DNA from: Nocardia sp. | GTDB lineage: Bacteria; Actinomycetota; Actinomycetes; Mycobacteriales; Mycobacteriaceae | DNA: 64,000 nt | Reading direction: 5' to 3' | NCBI RefSeq assembly: GCF_025465275.1 | Contig: NZ_JAODNK010000193.1 | Coordinates: 61,570-125,569, forward strand | Shown: positions 17,683 through 26,437 of the stretch, in pieces | Numbering within the stretch: position 1 is the first letter of the stretch | How the letters are laid out: the number at the start of each line of letters is the position of its first letter | Notes under the pieces: generated by a model | Seen by the model: only the letters and a program-made list of their open reading frames with translations | Told to the model about the DNA's origin: nothing | Database searches by the model: none | Made by a program: the position numbers and the translations under genes

Positions 17683-18560
17683 CAGGCAGCCTTCCCTTCT
17701 GTCACATAGTCTTTCCAGGTCCAGGCGAGGGTTCGCCGGGCCAGCACCGACAGCGCGTGACGGCGGTACTCCGCGGTGCCGCGCACATCGTCGATGGGTG
17801 CCGCCGCTTCGGCGACCAATTCTCCGAAGCGGCGGATTATGTTGGGGGCGAGTTCGGTTCGAGATTCCCACCGTCCGCTCGCGGTGAGTTCGTCGCTGAG
17901 GAATTGTTCGGCCGCGGTGGCCCGACGCGGCGTGGGTGCCGCGGAGCCGAATCCGGTGCCGACTTCTCGGCGGTCGGGACGCAGCGACAAGGCGAAGGCG
18001 GTGACGGAGATGACCATCGCGTTTCGCGTGCCGATCTTGGAGAACTGCTGCGGGCCCGTGGCGGGCCGGACCCAGAAGGCCGCGATGAGCTCGTCGGGCG
18101 CCAGAGCGTTGCGTTTGACGCCGGTGTAGAAGTGCGTGATCGGAATATGACGGATGCCGCGGACCGAATGCGCCTCAACGACCGCGTCATCGGCGAGCAG
18201 TGGCGGGTGCGCGTCCCCCGCAGGGGAAGACGCGCCCAGATTGCCGCCGACAGTCCCCCGATTGCGGATCTGCGGCGAGCCGACAGTGCGTGCGGCCATT
18301 GCCAATCCGGGCAATCGGGTGCCGAGTTCGCTGATGAGCCGGTAATAGGTGAGGCCGGCACCGATACGCAGGACGCCGTCGACGACCGTCCAGTCCGTCA
18401 GCTCTCCGACACGCGTCAGATCCAGCAGGGCCGGTGGTCGCTTGATGTCGAAATTGAGCTCGACCATCACGTCCGTACCGCCGGCGATCGGCGCCGCATC
18501 CGGATACTCGGCCCTGGCGGCCAGAGCATCTGCCCAAGTCGCAGGTCGCAAGAATTCCAT
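17682..18560 (-). CDS. Molybdenum hydroxylase FAD-binding medium subunit
   Basis: 292 residues, normal for CoxM/XdhB. FAD-binding motifs are PIAGGTDVM near residue 24 and TVGGNLGASSPAGD near residue 107, followed by the C-terminal CO_deh_flav_C region. AGGAGTC precedes the ATG. It accepts electrons from the iron-sulfur subunit and passes them to NAD or another acceptor. It lies 35 bases after the CobW gene and overlaps the small subunit, so all three are one transcript. Confidence 0.95.
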   Translation of the reverse strand: MEFLRPATWADALAARAEYPDAAPIAGGTDVMVELNFDIKRPPALLDLTRVGELTDWTVVDGVLRIGAGLTYYRLISELGTRLPGLAMAARTVGSPQIRNRGTVGGNLGASSPAGDAHPPLLADDAVVEAHSVRGIRHIPITHFYTGVKRNALAPDELIAAFWVRPATGPQQFSKIGTRNAMVISVTAFALSLRPDRREVGTGFGSAAPTPRRATAAEQFLSDELTASGRWESRTELAPNIIRRFGELVAEAAAPIDDVRGTAEYRRHALSVLARRTLAWTWKDYVTEGKAA

Positions 18561-18595
18561 CTCGGAAGACTCCTATGAGTTGAAGAGAATCTCGA

Positions 18596-19582
18596 TCACC
18601 AGGCGAGGCAGGATCGCAGGCCGCGGGTGAGCTCGGCGCGGTCGAGGTCACGGCCGATGAAAACGACCTTGCCGGTGTAGTTTTCGCCCTTCCATGGCGC
18701 CGACGGTCGAATATCGAAGGAGGCGTGGATGCCCTGCAGGACGAATCGGCGGGCGTCGTCTTCGACCGCGAACAGCCCTTTGATCCGGTACACGTCATCA
18801 CCCCGTTCGGCCAGGTGAGCGGCGAGCCACGACTCCAGCGCGTGATGATCGACCCTGCCGTCGAGTTCGACGCCGACCGAAGTCAGCTCCGGGTCGTGCT
18901 GATGGGTGTCCTCGTCGAGCCAGTGCGGATCGCCCGCCATGGTGCGTGCCATGTCGAACGCGCCGATTCCCAGCACATCGGCGAGGTCGACCGCTGCGTA
19001 CTCGGAGGTGATGATGTCCGCGGTCGCATTGATCGCGCGCACCGCTTCCTCGACCGCGCGCACCGACTCGGCATCGACCAGATCGACCTTGTTGATCACG
19101 ATCCGGTCCGCGAACGCGATCTGATCGAACACCTGGGACCCGACACCGTGATGATCGACCTCCGCGAGGTGGGTCCGGACGTGTTTGGCATCGACCAACG
19201 TGACGATCGCGTCGAGTGCGAAGTGCCGCGAGATCTCCTCATCCACGAAGAAGGTCTGAGCTACCGGGTTCGGATCGGCGAGCCCACTGGTCTCGATGAG
19301 GATGCGATCGAAGCGGTCGCTGCGCGCCAGGAGGGAGTGCAGGATTTCGATCAGATCGGTGCGGGCCGTGCAGCACAGGCAGCAGCCATTGCTCATCTCG
19401 ATGATCTTCTCGTCCGCGTTCAGAACGAGATCGTTGTCGATGGGGATCTCGCCGAATTCGTTCTCTATCACCGCGATTCGGTGGCCGTGATGCGCCGTCA
19501 GGATGTGATTGACCAGGGTGGTCTTTCCCGAACCTAGAAATCCGGTCAGGACGGTCACCGGGATTTTGGCGTTGTCAGGCAT
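18596..19582 (-). CDS. CobW/COG0523 GTP-binding metallochaperone
   Basis: 328 residues from ATG 19582 with GGAGG upstream. The P-loop GFLGSGKTT spans 14-22, and the metal site NGCCLCC spans 65-71, where COG0523 proteins have their CxCC motif. A G4-like NKVD and a histidine-rich stretch (DEDTHQHD) follow, then the C-terminal CobW_C domain. The family delivers zinc, cobalt or iron to client enzymes using GTP. The start lies 8 bases inside ubiD, so it is tightly coupled. A client among the neighbouring amidohydrolases or the hydroxylase is plausible but unproven. Confidence 0.88.
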   Translation of the reverse strand: MPDNAKIPVTVLTGFLGSGKTTLVNHILTAHHGHRIAVIENEFGEIPIDNDLVLNADEKIIEMSNGCCLCCTARTDLIEILHSLLARSDRFDRILIETSGLADPNPVAQTFFVDEEISRHFALDAIVTLVDAKHVRTHLAEVDHHGVGSQVFDQIAFADRIVINKVDLVDAESVRAVEEAVRAINATADIITSEYAAVDLADVLGIGAFDMARTMAGDPHWLDEDTHQHDPELTSVGVELDGRVDHHALESWLAAHLAERGDDVYRIKGLFAVEDDARRFVLQGIHASFDIRPSAPWKGENYTGKVVFIGRDLDRAELTRGLRSCLAW

Positions 19583-20978
19583 GGATTCCTCCGGTTGTGG
19601 TGTTCTGCATGAGGATTTTTCGCGCATGGGCCAGCGCGCCTTCCGAGATTTCGATCCGCCGGCCTTCGAAGCCCGGGCCGCGCGTCGCATCGAGTCCCAT
19701 GCGGGACGTGGTCCCATCGCTGGTCGAGGACGGATCCAGGGGTGATCCGGGAAGTCCGTCGGCGGTCAGGATGTCGCGGTGCGGCTGAAAATGGGTGGCC
19801 AGCGCCCACAGCACCGCCGCGTCGTCGGTGATGTCGATATCGCTGTCGACGGCAACAACCGTCTTGACGTATGGATCCCAGCCGAGCAGCCCCAGCATGA
19901 CCTGACGGGCCTGCCCCGGCCTGCGTTGCCGCAGCGCCACATAGCAGTGGAAGTGGGTCCCCGAAGTCGGATAGTGCACGGCGGTCACATCCGGGAACCG
20001 CGATTTGAGCTTCTCAGCCATCTCCGACTCGCGCGGAATTCTGGCCAGATTGAGATGCTCCGCGGTGTTGCCTCCTTCGACGTCGAACAGGATCGGCCGT
20101 CGCCGCCGCATGATCGTCGAGACCTGTATCAGGTTGTTGGTGGACCGGTTCGAGGAGTAGCCGGAGAACTCGCCGAACGGGCCTTCCGCGGCGTGCGCGG
20201 CGGCATCGATCGTGCCTTCCAGCACGAAATCCGACCAGGCCGGAACCGCGATGCCGTACTTCGGGGTCGGCACCACTTCGAGTGGTTCACCCAGCAGGCC
20301 ACCGGCGATCGAGCGTTCGTCGACGTCATAGCCGACCCGCGCGGACGCGGCGAGCATGAACAGTGGATGCCCGCCGATCACCATGGCGACCGGCATCGGC
20401 TCACCCCGTTCGGCATACCGTGCCAGGATGCGCCACAGATCGCCGCGCGAATGCAGGCTGGTCGCTAATTCGTTGGGCGAGTGAATCATCGAGCGGTGAT
20501 AGCTCAAATTTCCGACACCGGTATCGGGATCCTCGGCGACGATGATGCCGCTGGTGATGTAGGGCGCCAGGTCCGAGGCGAAGTGCCGGAGCATCGGCAC
20601 CGTCGCCAGGTCGACGTCCGCGCCCGAGTGCACGACTTCGAGGATCGGCGCCGAATCGACGTACCGCGAGGCCAGCGGTTGTGCCGCTCGAGCCGTGAAC
20701 GCCGCGTGCAGACTCTCCGGCCCGGCATCCAGCAACCGCGCGATGCGGCGGCGCGATGCGAACACATTGCTCACCACGGGGACCGCGACGCCATCGACCT
20801 TGCGGCACAACAGCATCTCGTCTCGTCCCTGGGCGGCGAGTTCATAGATCAATCCGGTGACGCCTTGATCCGCGGCGATGGCATCCTCGACTGTCAGTAC
20901 GTCCTCGGGATGTGCCGCCAGGTAGTCATTGAGAAAGGCGTGCGGGTTCTGTCGCTGCGACAGTTCCGAATACGTCAT
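19575..20978 (-). CDS. UbiD-family prenylated-FMN decarboxylase
   Basis: 467 residues from ATG 20978, overlapping the ubiX stop by 4 bases. Family features: GNLSYHRSM around residue 156 (R162 a candidate catalytic arginine), VLEGTID near 252 and EGPFGEFSGY near 265, giving the acidic pair E265/E270 of the E-R-E network. UbiD enzymes reversibly decarboxylate aromatic, heteroaromatic or alpha,beta-unsaturated acids using prenylated FMN made by UbiX. Co-operonic UbiX, a molybdenum hydroxylase and a nucleobase-type permease suggest a heteroaromatic acid rather than ubiquinone biosynthesis. Substrate not assignable. Confidence 0.9.
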   Translation of the reverse strand: MTYSELSQRQNPHAFLNDYLAAHPEDVLTVEDAIAADQGVTGLIYELAAQGRDEMLLCRKVDGVAVPVVSNVFASRRRIARLLDAGPESLHAAFTARAAQPLASRYVDSAPILEVVHSGADVDLATVPMLRHFASDLAPYITSGIIVAEDPDTGVGNLSYHRSMIHSPNELATSLHSRGDLWRILARYAERGEPMPVAMVIGGHPLFMLAASARVGYDVDERSIAGGLLGEPLEVVPTPKYGIAVPAWSDFVLEGTIDAAAHAAEGPFGEFSGYSSNRSTNNLIQVSTIMRRRRPILFDVEGGNTAEHLNLARIPRESEMAEKLKSRFPDVTAVHYPTSGTHFHCYVALRQRRPGQARQVMLGLLGWDPYVKTVVAVDSDIDITDDAAVLWALATHFQPHRDILTADGLPGSPLDPSSTSDGTTSRMGLDATRGPGFEGRRIEISEGALAHARKILMQNTTTGGIHA

Positions 20979-21613
20979 CGGACCATCCCTCCCGTCAACT
21001 GGGTCGCGGATCCCGCTCCGCGCCATCGCGGAGACAACTCGTGCTCGATGCCGAATTGGTCGAGGATTTTGCCGCTCACATGCGCGAGCAAGTCCTCGAT
21101 GGATGCGGGCCGCTGATAGAACGCGGGCATCGGAGGCAGCACGGTCGCACCCGCTTCGGTCACCGCCGTCATATTGCGCAGATGCACAAGACTCAGCGGT
21201 GTCTCGCGAGTGACCAGCACCAGGCGGCGGCGCTCCTTGAGACAGACATCGGCCGCTCGCGTGAGCAGATCCTCCGAATAGCCGTGCGCGATACCGGCCA
21301 GCGTCTTCATCGAACACGGGACCACGACCATGCCCATGGTGAGAAAGGATCCGGAGGCGATGGTCGCCGCGATATCCCCGCGTTGGTGATAGACGTCCGC
21401 GAGCCCGGCGAGGTCGTCGGCGCGCAGACCGGCCTCGAGTTCCAGAGTGCGATGAGCCGCACGGGATACCACCAGGTGTGTCTCCACGATATTCAGTCGT
21501 GCGAGGGCGGTGAGCAGATGGATTGCGAGGTGCGGTGCGCTGGCGCCGGTGACACCGATGATCAGTCGAGGCTTGTCGGGTGGGCCGGCGCCGTCGCCGT
21601 ATTCGTGTGACAT
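20975..21613 (-). CDS. UbiX-family flavin prenyltransferase
   Basis: 212 residues from ATG 21613 with AAGGA upstream. The flavin-binding opening is IIGVTGASAPHLAIHLL (GASA in place of the common GASG), followed by VVPCSMKTLAGIAHGYSEDLLTRAADVCLKE-type sequence and LVTRETPLSLVHLRNM, all diagnostic of UbiX/Pad1. It attaches dimethylallyl phosphate to FMN to make the cofactor for the overlapping UbiD gene. It is slightly longer than stand-alone UbiX because of a short hydrophilic N-terminus. Confidence 0.92.
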   Translation of the reverse strand: MSHEYGDGAGPPDKPRLIIGVTGASAPHLAIHLLTALARLNIVETHLVVSRAAHRTLELEAGLRADDLAGLADVYHQRGDIAATIASGSFLTMGMVVVPCSMKTLAGIAHGYSEDLLTRAADVCLKERRRLVLVTRETPLSLVHLRNMTAVTEAGATVLPPMPAFYQRPASIEDLLAHVSGKILDQFGIEHELSPRWRGAGSATQLTGGMVR

Positions 21614-21662
21614 GACGGTCCTTCTCGGGATGGTCTGGCTCTGAAATGGCATGCGAGAGGCC

Positions 21663-21887
21663 CTAATCGGCCGATACACGCGCGCCGTCGGGGTCGCGGC
21701 GCCGCGCGTGGAAGACGAGGTTGAGCACGACCGCGAGAACTGTGCCGGTGGCGACACCGCTCTTGCTGGACCGATCGAAATCCACCCGTGACAGGATCTG
21801 AATGCCGGAGACGGTCAATGCTCCGAAGGTGTGGAACTGCAAGGCGCGGAAGAGCCGCCGGAATACCACCATCAAAGCCATGGTCAA
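21663..21887 (-). pseudogene. Internally deleted NCS2 permease remnant
   Basis: 74 codons reading FGALTVSGIQILSRVDFDRS joined directly to SGVATGTVLAVVLNLVFH. In the intact permease next door the equivalent blocks FGTVGAIGIKFMMAADFSQ and SGIAAGAIAAFLLNLLLN are separated by about 40 residues. So this is the C-terminal end of a second nucleobase permease with an internal deletion and no N-terminal half. It lies between ubiX and the intact copy. The rest of 21888-22035 shows nothing recognisable. Confidence 0.65.
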
Positions 21888-22035
21888 ACCAGCGAGCGCA
21901 AGGTGGCTGAGCCGGCCGTAACCGGGGTCGCTCGGATCGGGTCCCGCGATGAGCCGACCATGTGTGCGAAGGGCGGACGCTCATCGGCTGCGGACACCTC
22001 GGCCGTTCGCGGTGCTGGGAGTGAGTGTTCTTCTG

Positions 22036-23529
22036 TCATAACACTTCTCGACTCGCGGACGGTGGGCCGGCCGAATCGTCGGCAGGTTCGCCCGCCGGCG
22101 AACCGTTGTCGGCTGCGCTGACCGCCGGGCCGGGCTCTGCGTGACCGAGCTGCGCATGGCCGAGCTCTGCATGTTCCAGCTGTGCCTGGTCGAATTCCGC
22201 ATGGTCGGGCTGGTCTCGCGGAACCCCGTTGAGCAGCAGATTCAGCAGGAACGCCGCGATGGCGCCGGCCGCGATGCCGCTGGTGAGCACAGTTTGGAAC
22301 GGCCCCGGCAACCGTGTGTAGAAGTCCGGATTTCCCACCGGCATGAGCCCGAATCCGAAGGCTATGGCCACAATCAGATGGTTTCGTGGTTGGCTGAAGT
22401 CCGCCGCCATCATGAACTTGATGCCGATCGCACCCACGGTGCCGAACATGACCACCCCGATCCCACCGAGGACCGGCCCTGGCAATGAGGCGACCACCGC
22501 CCCGAGTTTGGGCATCAGGCCGATGATCACCAGAATCGCCCCCGCGGTGGCCACGACATAGCGGCTCATGACCCGGGTGATGCTGACCAGCCCGACGTTC
22601 CCGCCGAACGTCACAAAGGTGAAGGTGCTGAATACACCGGCGATCGCCGTGCCCACACCGTCCGCGCGCAGTGCACGAGCGATATCGGGTGGGCCGACCT
22701 TCCGCCCCACGACCACACCGGTGGCCAGCGTGTCACCCGTCGACTCGACCATATTGACCACCTGCACCACGAGCATCGGGAGAATCGCAGCGAGGATGAA
22801 GGTCGGTGTACCGAAGGAGAACGGTCGTACAACACCGAATATCGGCGCCGCAGCGGTGGCGGAAAAGTTGGTCAGCCCGAGCGGCCACGCAGCCAATGTC
22901 CCGACGATGAGCGCAATGAGGATGGCGAAGCGGCCGATGGTGGGACGAGCGACTCGTTCGAGGACCACCACGAGCACGATGGTGCCGAGGGCGAGCAGCA
23001 ATCGTTTGGCTCCCCCGTGGTCGGCCGCCGTCGCGGATCCGGCGATCAGGGTCGCCGTCTTCGGCACCAGGGAGAAGCCGATGATCGCGATGGTGGTGCC
23101 GGTCACGATGGGTGGGAAGAACCGGGTCAGCTTGGCGAACCAGGGCGCGACCATCCACGTGAGCACGCCGACCACGATGGTCGCGCCGAATACGGCGGGC
23201 AGTCCGGAGTTGGTGCCCACGATGATGGCCGGGGCGATACCGGTGAAGGTGGAACCCATGACGATGGGCAGCTTCACGCCGATATTGAAGAGGCCGAGGG
23301 TCTGCAGCAGCGTGGCCACGCCGCTGACGAATACGTTCGCGGTGACCAGTGTGGTGATCTGCGCCGGAGACAAGCCGATGCCCAAGCCGATGACCAGCGG
23401 CAGCGTGACCATACCGGAGTAGGCGACGATCACGTGCTGCAGGGCGAGAGGGATCAGGTGACGTAGCGGCGGTACCGTATCGACCGGGTCTCTCGACTCT
23501 GCTGTACGGCTACGGGTGAAAAATTTCAT
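22036..23529 (-). CDS. NCS2 (uracil-xanthine) nucleobase:cation symporter
   Basis: 497 residues from ATG 23529 (AGGAG upstream). Twelve to fourteen hydrophobic segments with the NCS2 features LALQHVIVAYSGMVTLPLVIG in helix 1, MVESTGDTLATGVVVG and FGGNVGLVSITRVMSRYV. NCS2 carriers import xanthine, urate or uracil with H+ or Na+. It lacks obvious motor proteins and acts alone in the inner membrane. Its C-terminus is odd: five near-pentapeptide units of the form H-A-[EQ]-[LF]-x lie around residues 437-461, then a disordered acidic tail. It probably imports the substrate of the surrounding catabolic operon. Confidence 0.9.
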   Translation of the reverse strand: MKFFTRSRTAESRDPVDTVPPLRHLIPLALQHVIVAYSGMVTLPLVIGLGIGLSPAQITTLVTANVFVSGVATLLQTLGLFNIGVKLPIVMGSTFTGIAPAIIVGTNSGLPAVFGATIVVGVLTWMVAPWFAKLTRFFPPIVTGTTIAIIGFSLVPKTATLIAGSATAADHGGAKRLLLALGTIVLVVVLERVARPTIGRFAILIALIVGTLAAWPLGLTNFSATAAAPIFGVVRPFSFGTPTFILAAILPMLVVQVVNMVESTGDTLATGVVVGRKVGPPDIARALRADGVGTAIAGVFSTFTFVTFGGNVGLVSITRVMSRYVVATAGAILVIIGLMPKLGAVVASLPGPVLGGIGVVMFGTVGAIGIKFMMAADFSQPRNHLIVAIAFGFGLMPVGNPDFYTRLPGPFQTVLTSGIAAGAIAAFLLNLLLNGVPRDQPDHAEFDQAQLEHAELGHAQLGHAEPGPAVSAADNGSPAGEPADDSAGPPSASREVL

Positions 23530-23598
23530 GACTGCTCCTGGGCCCACCGTGCGGTGAGACACGTGGTCGAGAAATGGGCTGCGGCCCAAGGGGATCGA

Positions 23599-25005
23599 TC
23601 AGTTCGACCAGGGCATTCGCAATGCCGTCATGCCCGCACGGTCGACCAGTCGTTCGGCCCGATACTGGGCCTGTGCGATCGCCGCGTCTTCGTCGACGAG
23701 CACACACTGACCCTTGTGGTAGACGATTTGCCCGCCGACGATCGTGGTCTCGACGTCCGAGCCGCGCGCAGAGTAGACAAGTGAGCTCACCGCACGGTGG
23801 AGCGGGCGAAGGTGTGGCCGGTCGAGATCGACGACGATGATGTCGGCGAGCCTGCCCGGCTCGAGCACGCCGGCATCGATACCGGCGTACTGCGCGCCTT
23901 CGCGGGTGGCCAGTACAAGCGCGTCTTCGGCGCGAGCGGCGGTCGGGTCCAGCGTGGCCAGCCGCTGCGCGAAGATCGAGAGCTTCATCGCCTCGAACAA
24001 GTCTTGCCGGTGCCCGCAACTGGGGCCGTCGCTGCCGAGAGCCACTGTGGCGCCCTGGTTTCGGAGTTCACGCAGCCGCATGGTGCCCGATGCGAGATAG
24101 GCGTTCGAGGCCGGATTGTGTGCCACACCGGCGCCTGCCATGCCGACCTGTTCGATTTCGTGGTCATCGAGCCAGATGGCGTGGGCCAGCGTGGCCCGAT
24201 GGTCGAGCAGACCCTCCTTGGCCAGCCATTGCACCGGCCGCAGACCGTATTGCTCGACGTAACTGCGTGGGTCACTGCTGCTCTCACAACAATGGGTGTG
24301 CCATCGGGTGTCGAACTCCGCGGCGAGCTCGACACAGCCGCGCACCAAATCCTGATCCACATACGTGAGATTCAGTGGCGCGGGCCATATCTCGACCTTC
24401 GAGCCGCGCGGGCGGTGCTGGATCGCTTCGCGAGTGATCGCGAGTTCCTCGGCATTGCTGTACCGGAACAAGCCCGAGGGCTGGCCACGCCGTGCCGCGA
24501 TCTCGGTGCGGTCGCCGATCACACCGCGTGCGACTACCCCCCGTAGACCGGCGTCCTCGATGACGTCGGCGACCGCAAGCGTAGTCGCCAAATCACTGGG
24601 GGCGTAATGATTGTCGATGATGGTCGTGATGCCCGCTCGCATGGCTTCGACCACGCCGAGGCGGGCCGCGGCGACCGCGTCCTCCTGAGTCATCGCGATC
24701 GAGTAGGGCCACATGAACTCGCACAGCCAGGGCACGATCGACATGCCCTCGCCCAGCCCGCGGGCCAGTGCTTGGTACAGATGGCTGTGGCCGTCGACGA
24801 AACCGGGCAGCACTGCCCGGCCGCTGCAGTCGATCACGGTGTCCGCACGCCAGTCGGCGAGTTCGGCCGCGGTACCCACCGCGACGATCCGTGAACCGGA
24901 AACGGCGACTGCGCCCGTTCGGTGGACGCTGCGGGCATCATCGACGGTGATCACCGTCCCGCCGGTGAGAAGAAGGTCGCAGCGTGTGTGGGATGGAGGT
25001 GTCAT
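23599..25005 (-). CDS. Amidohydrolase, AtzA/TrzN/8-oxoguanine-deaminase-like
   Basis: 468 residues from ATG 25005. Metal ligands are visible in order: H73/H75 in GHSHLYQAL, H238 in WHTHCCES, H275 in ATLAHAIWL and D326 in ALGSDGPSC, the mononuclear-metal pattern of the triazine hydrolase, guanine and 8-oxoguanine deaminase branch. Such enzymes remove amino or chloro groups from N-heterocyclic rings, or open cyclic amidines. It is first in the minus-strand operon, 69 bases before the NCS2 permease, so it probably acts early on the imported compound. True substrate unknown. Confidence 0.88.
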   Translation of the reverse strand: MTPPSHTRCDLLLTGGTVITVDDARSVHRTGAVAVSGSRIVAVGTAAELADWRADTVIDCSGRAVLPGFVDGHSHLYQALARGLGEGMSIVPWLCEFMWPYSIAMTQEDAVAAARLGVVEAMRAGITTIIDNHYAPSDLATTLAVADVIEDAGLRGVVARGVIGDRTEIAARRGQPSGLFRYSNAEELAITREAIQHRPRGSKVEIWPAPLNLTYVDQDLVRGCVELAAEFDTRWHTHCCESSSDPRSYVEQYGLRPVQWLAKEGLLDHRATLAHAIWLDDHEIEQVGMAGAGVAHNPASNAYLASGTMRLRELRNQGATVALGSDGPSCGHRQDLFEAMKLSIFAQRLATLDPTAARAEDALVLATREGAQYAGIDAGVLEPGRLADIIVVDLDRPHLRPLHRAVSSLVYSARGSDVETTIVGGQIVYHKGQCVLVDEDAAIAQAQYRAERLVDRAGMTALRMPWSN

Positions 25006-25072
25006 GGCCGCCTCTGCCTTTCCCGGGCGGCTGAGCCGCCTCAAATCCGTGGGCGAAGGGAGCTGACTCCCA

Positions 25073-25091
25073 GCCAGGGCAGAGCCCTGGC
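25073..25091. promoter_or_regulatory. Short hairpin upstream of the amidohydrolase operon
   Basis: GCCAGGGC (25073-25080) and GCCCTGGC (25084-25091) are perfect 8-base arms with a 3-base loop, 68 bases before the amidohydrolase start. It may be a leader hairpin or part of an operator. Confidence 0.35.
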
Positions 25092-25163
25092 GATCGCCGA
25101 ACGGTTTAACCCAGGATCGGGAGGTCACCGGCAGTGCGACTCGGTCCGCTCGGACCGGCGCAG

Positions 25164-25293
25164 ATACATGTAAACCTGGCACCATTGCTGCTGTCAACCC
25201 TCTATTTTGTCGAGGACCTTTGCGAGCCGCGGAATGATAGCCCATCTGAGCTGGGTAAATGTGGAAATCAATTGATCATGGATTACATGCACT
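25164..25293. promoter_or_regulatory. Two GntR-like operator half-matches in the divergent promoter region
   Basis: ATACATGTAA (25164-25173) and ATTACATGCACT (25282-25293) resemble the perfect palindrome ATTACATGTAAT found before the GntR gene. They sit in the AT-richer 433-base gap between two divergent amidohydrolase genes. A TTGACA at 25297 could be a -35 box for the rightward gene. Confidence 0.45.
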
Positions 25294-25438
25294 CTGTTGA
25301 CACACTGATTGCGCTGTGCTGAACTCGGTGCCATCGAGTCGGCGTCGGGCCGGCTCGGCGCCGCGTCGATAGAGCGGCCCGTAGGTGCGGTGATTCGCGG
25401 CCGGGGATCTCATCCCGACCTGATCAAGGAGAGCCACG

Positions 25439-26434
25439 ATGATCATCGATACGCACGTCCATCCGACAAATCTCGTCGACGAGGCGTGGCGTCATACCGG
25501 TGAACCATTCACCGGTGAGCGCACTCTCGATATGATGGACGGCCCATTGTGGATCAATGGCAAGCCACGCCGCGTAGACATCAGTTGCATCATGCCGCCA
25601 CCGGGAAACACGGCCTGGCGGGAAGGCAATCGCAGCGGCCGCGAGGGCATCCGCGACTACCAGGCCTACATCACTTCGCTGGTACAGAAGTATCCGGACC
25701 GTTTCATCGGAAATTTCATCTACAACCCGCGTTTCGGACCGGAGAACGGTGCCGAAGAATTGGCGTTCCACGTTCGGGAACACGGCTACAAAATGATGAA
25801 ACTCCATGCCAATATGCACTCGTACCGCCCGGACCGGGCACTGGACTGGCTGCGTCCCGCCCTGCGGGTCTGTGATGAGCTCGGAGTTACGGTGCTGATC
25901 CACACCGGTGACGGTCCGTACTCCATTCCCACACAGTTCTATCCGATCATCCGGGAGTTCCCCGGGGTGAATTTCATCCTCGGACATTTCGGTATCCAAA
26001 CCGGTGGCGTCTACTGTTTCGAGGCCTTCTGGATGATCCAGGATTCGACGAATGTCATCGGCGAATCCGGCTGGTTGCTCCAATCACGAATCGTGGAATT
26101 CGCGAAGGAAATGAAGAAGAGCAAAATGGTATTCGGCACCGATTCGCCGCCGAATGAGCCGGGAATGTGGGCGCGTGAGCTCGAGGTCCTGTGCCACGAG
26201 CCGCCGCAGGGTTTGAACCTGTCCGAGGACGACCTCGAAGGCTATTTGGGCAACAATATGGCGAAATTGCTCGGACTGGCCCCGACCCCGCCGCCCAAGG
26301 ATAAGGCCGAGGCCGAGGCGTACCTGCGAGGCGAGGTCACGCAGGCCTCGGCCACCAACTCGCACGCCGACCACTACGGCGGCTACACCCCGTCGGCCTG
26401 GGCCGAGGAAGCGGCACTGGATTCCGCGAAGTAG
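25439..26434 (+). CDS. Amidohydrolase 2 family protein (ACMSD-like decarboxylase/hydrolase)
   Basis: 331 residues from ATG 25439 with AAGGAGAG upstream. The TIM-barrel metal motif IIDTHVHP (H6/H8) opens the protein, KLHANMHSY and LIHTGDGPYS supply later histidines, and a late FGTDSPPNEPG aspartate completes the site. Amidohydrolase-2 proteins are metal-dependent decarboxylases or hydrolases (ACMSD, gamma-resorcylate decarboxylase, uronate-type hydrolases). It is divergent from the NCS2-UbiD operon and convergent with GntR, 3 bases apart. A second decarboxylase or a ring-product hydrolase in the same pathway is plausible. Confidence 0.85.
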   Translation: MIIDTHVHPTNLVDEAWRHTGEPFTGERTLDMMDGPLWINGKPRRVDISCIMPPPGNTAWREGNRSGREGIRDYQAYITSLVQKYPDRFIGNFIYNPRFGPENGAEELAFHVREHGYKMMKLHANMHSYRPDRALDWLRPALRVCDELGVTVLIHTGDGPYSIPTQFYPIIREFPGVNFILGHFGIQTGGVYCFEAFWMIQDSTNVIGESGWLLQSRIVEFAKEMKKSKMVFGTDSPPNEPGMWARELEVLCHEPPQGLNLSEDDLEGYLGNNMAKLLGLAPTPPPKDKAEAEAYLRGEVTQASATNSHADHYGGYTPSAWAEEAALDSAK

Positions 26435-26437
26435 CTG

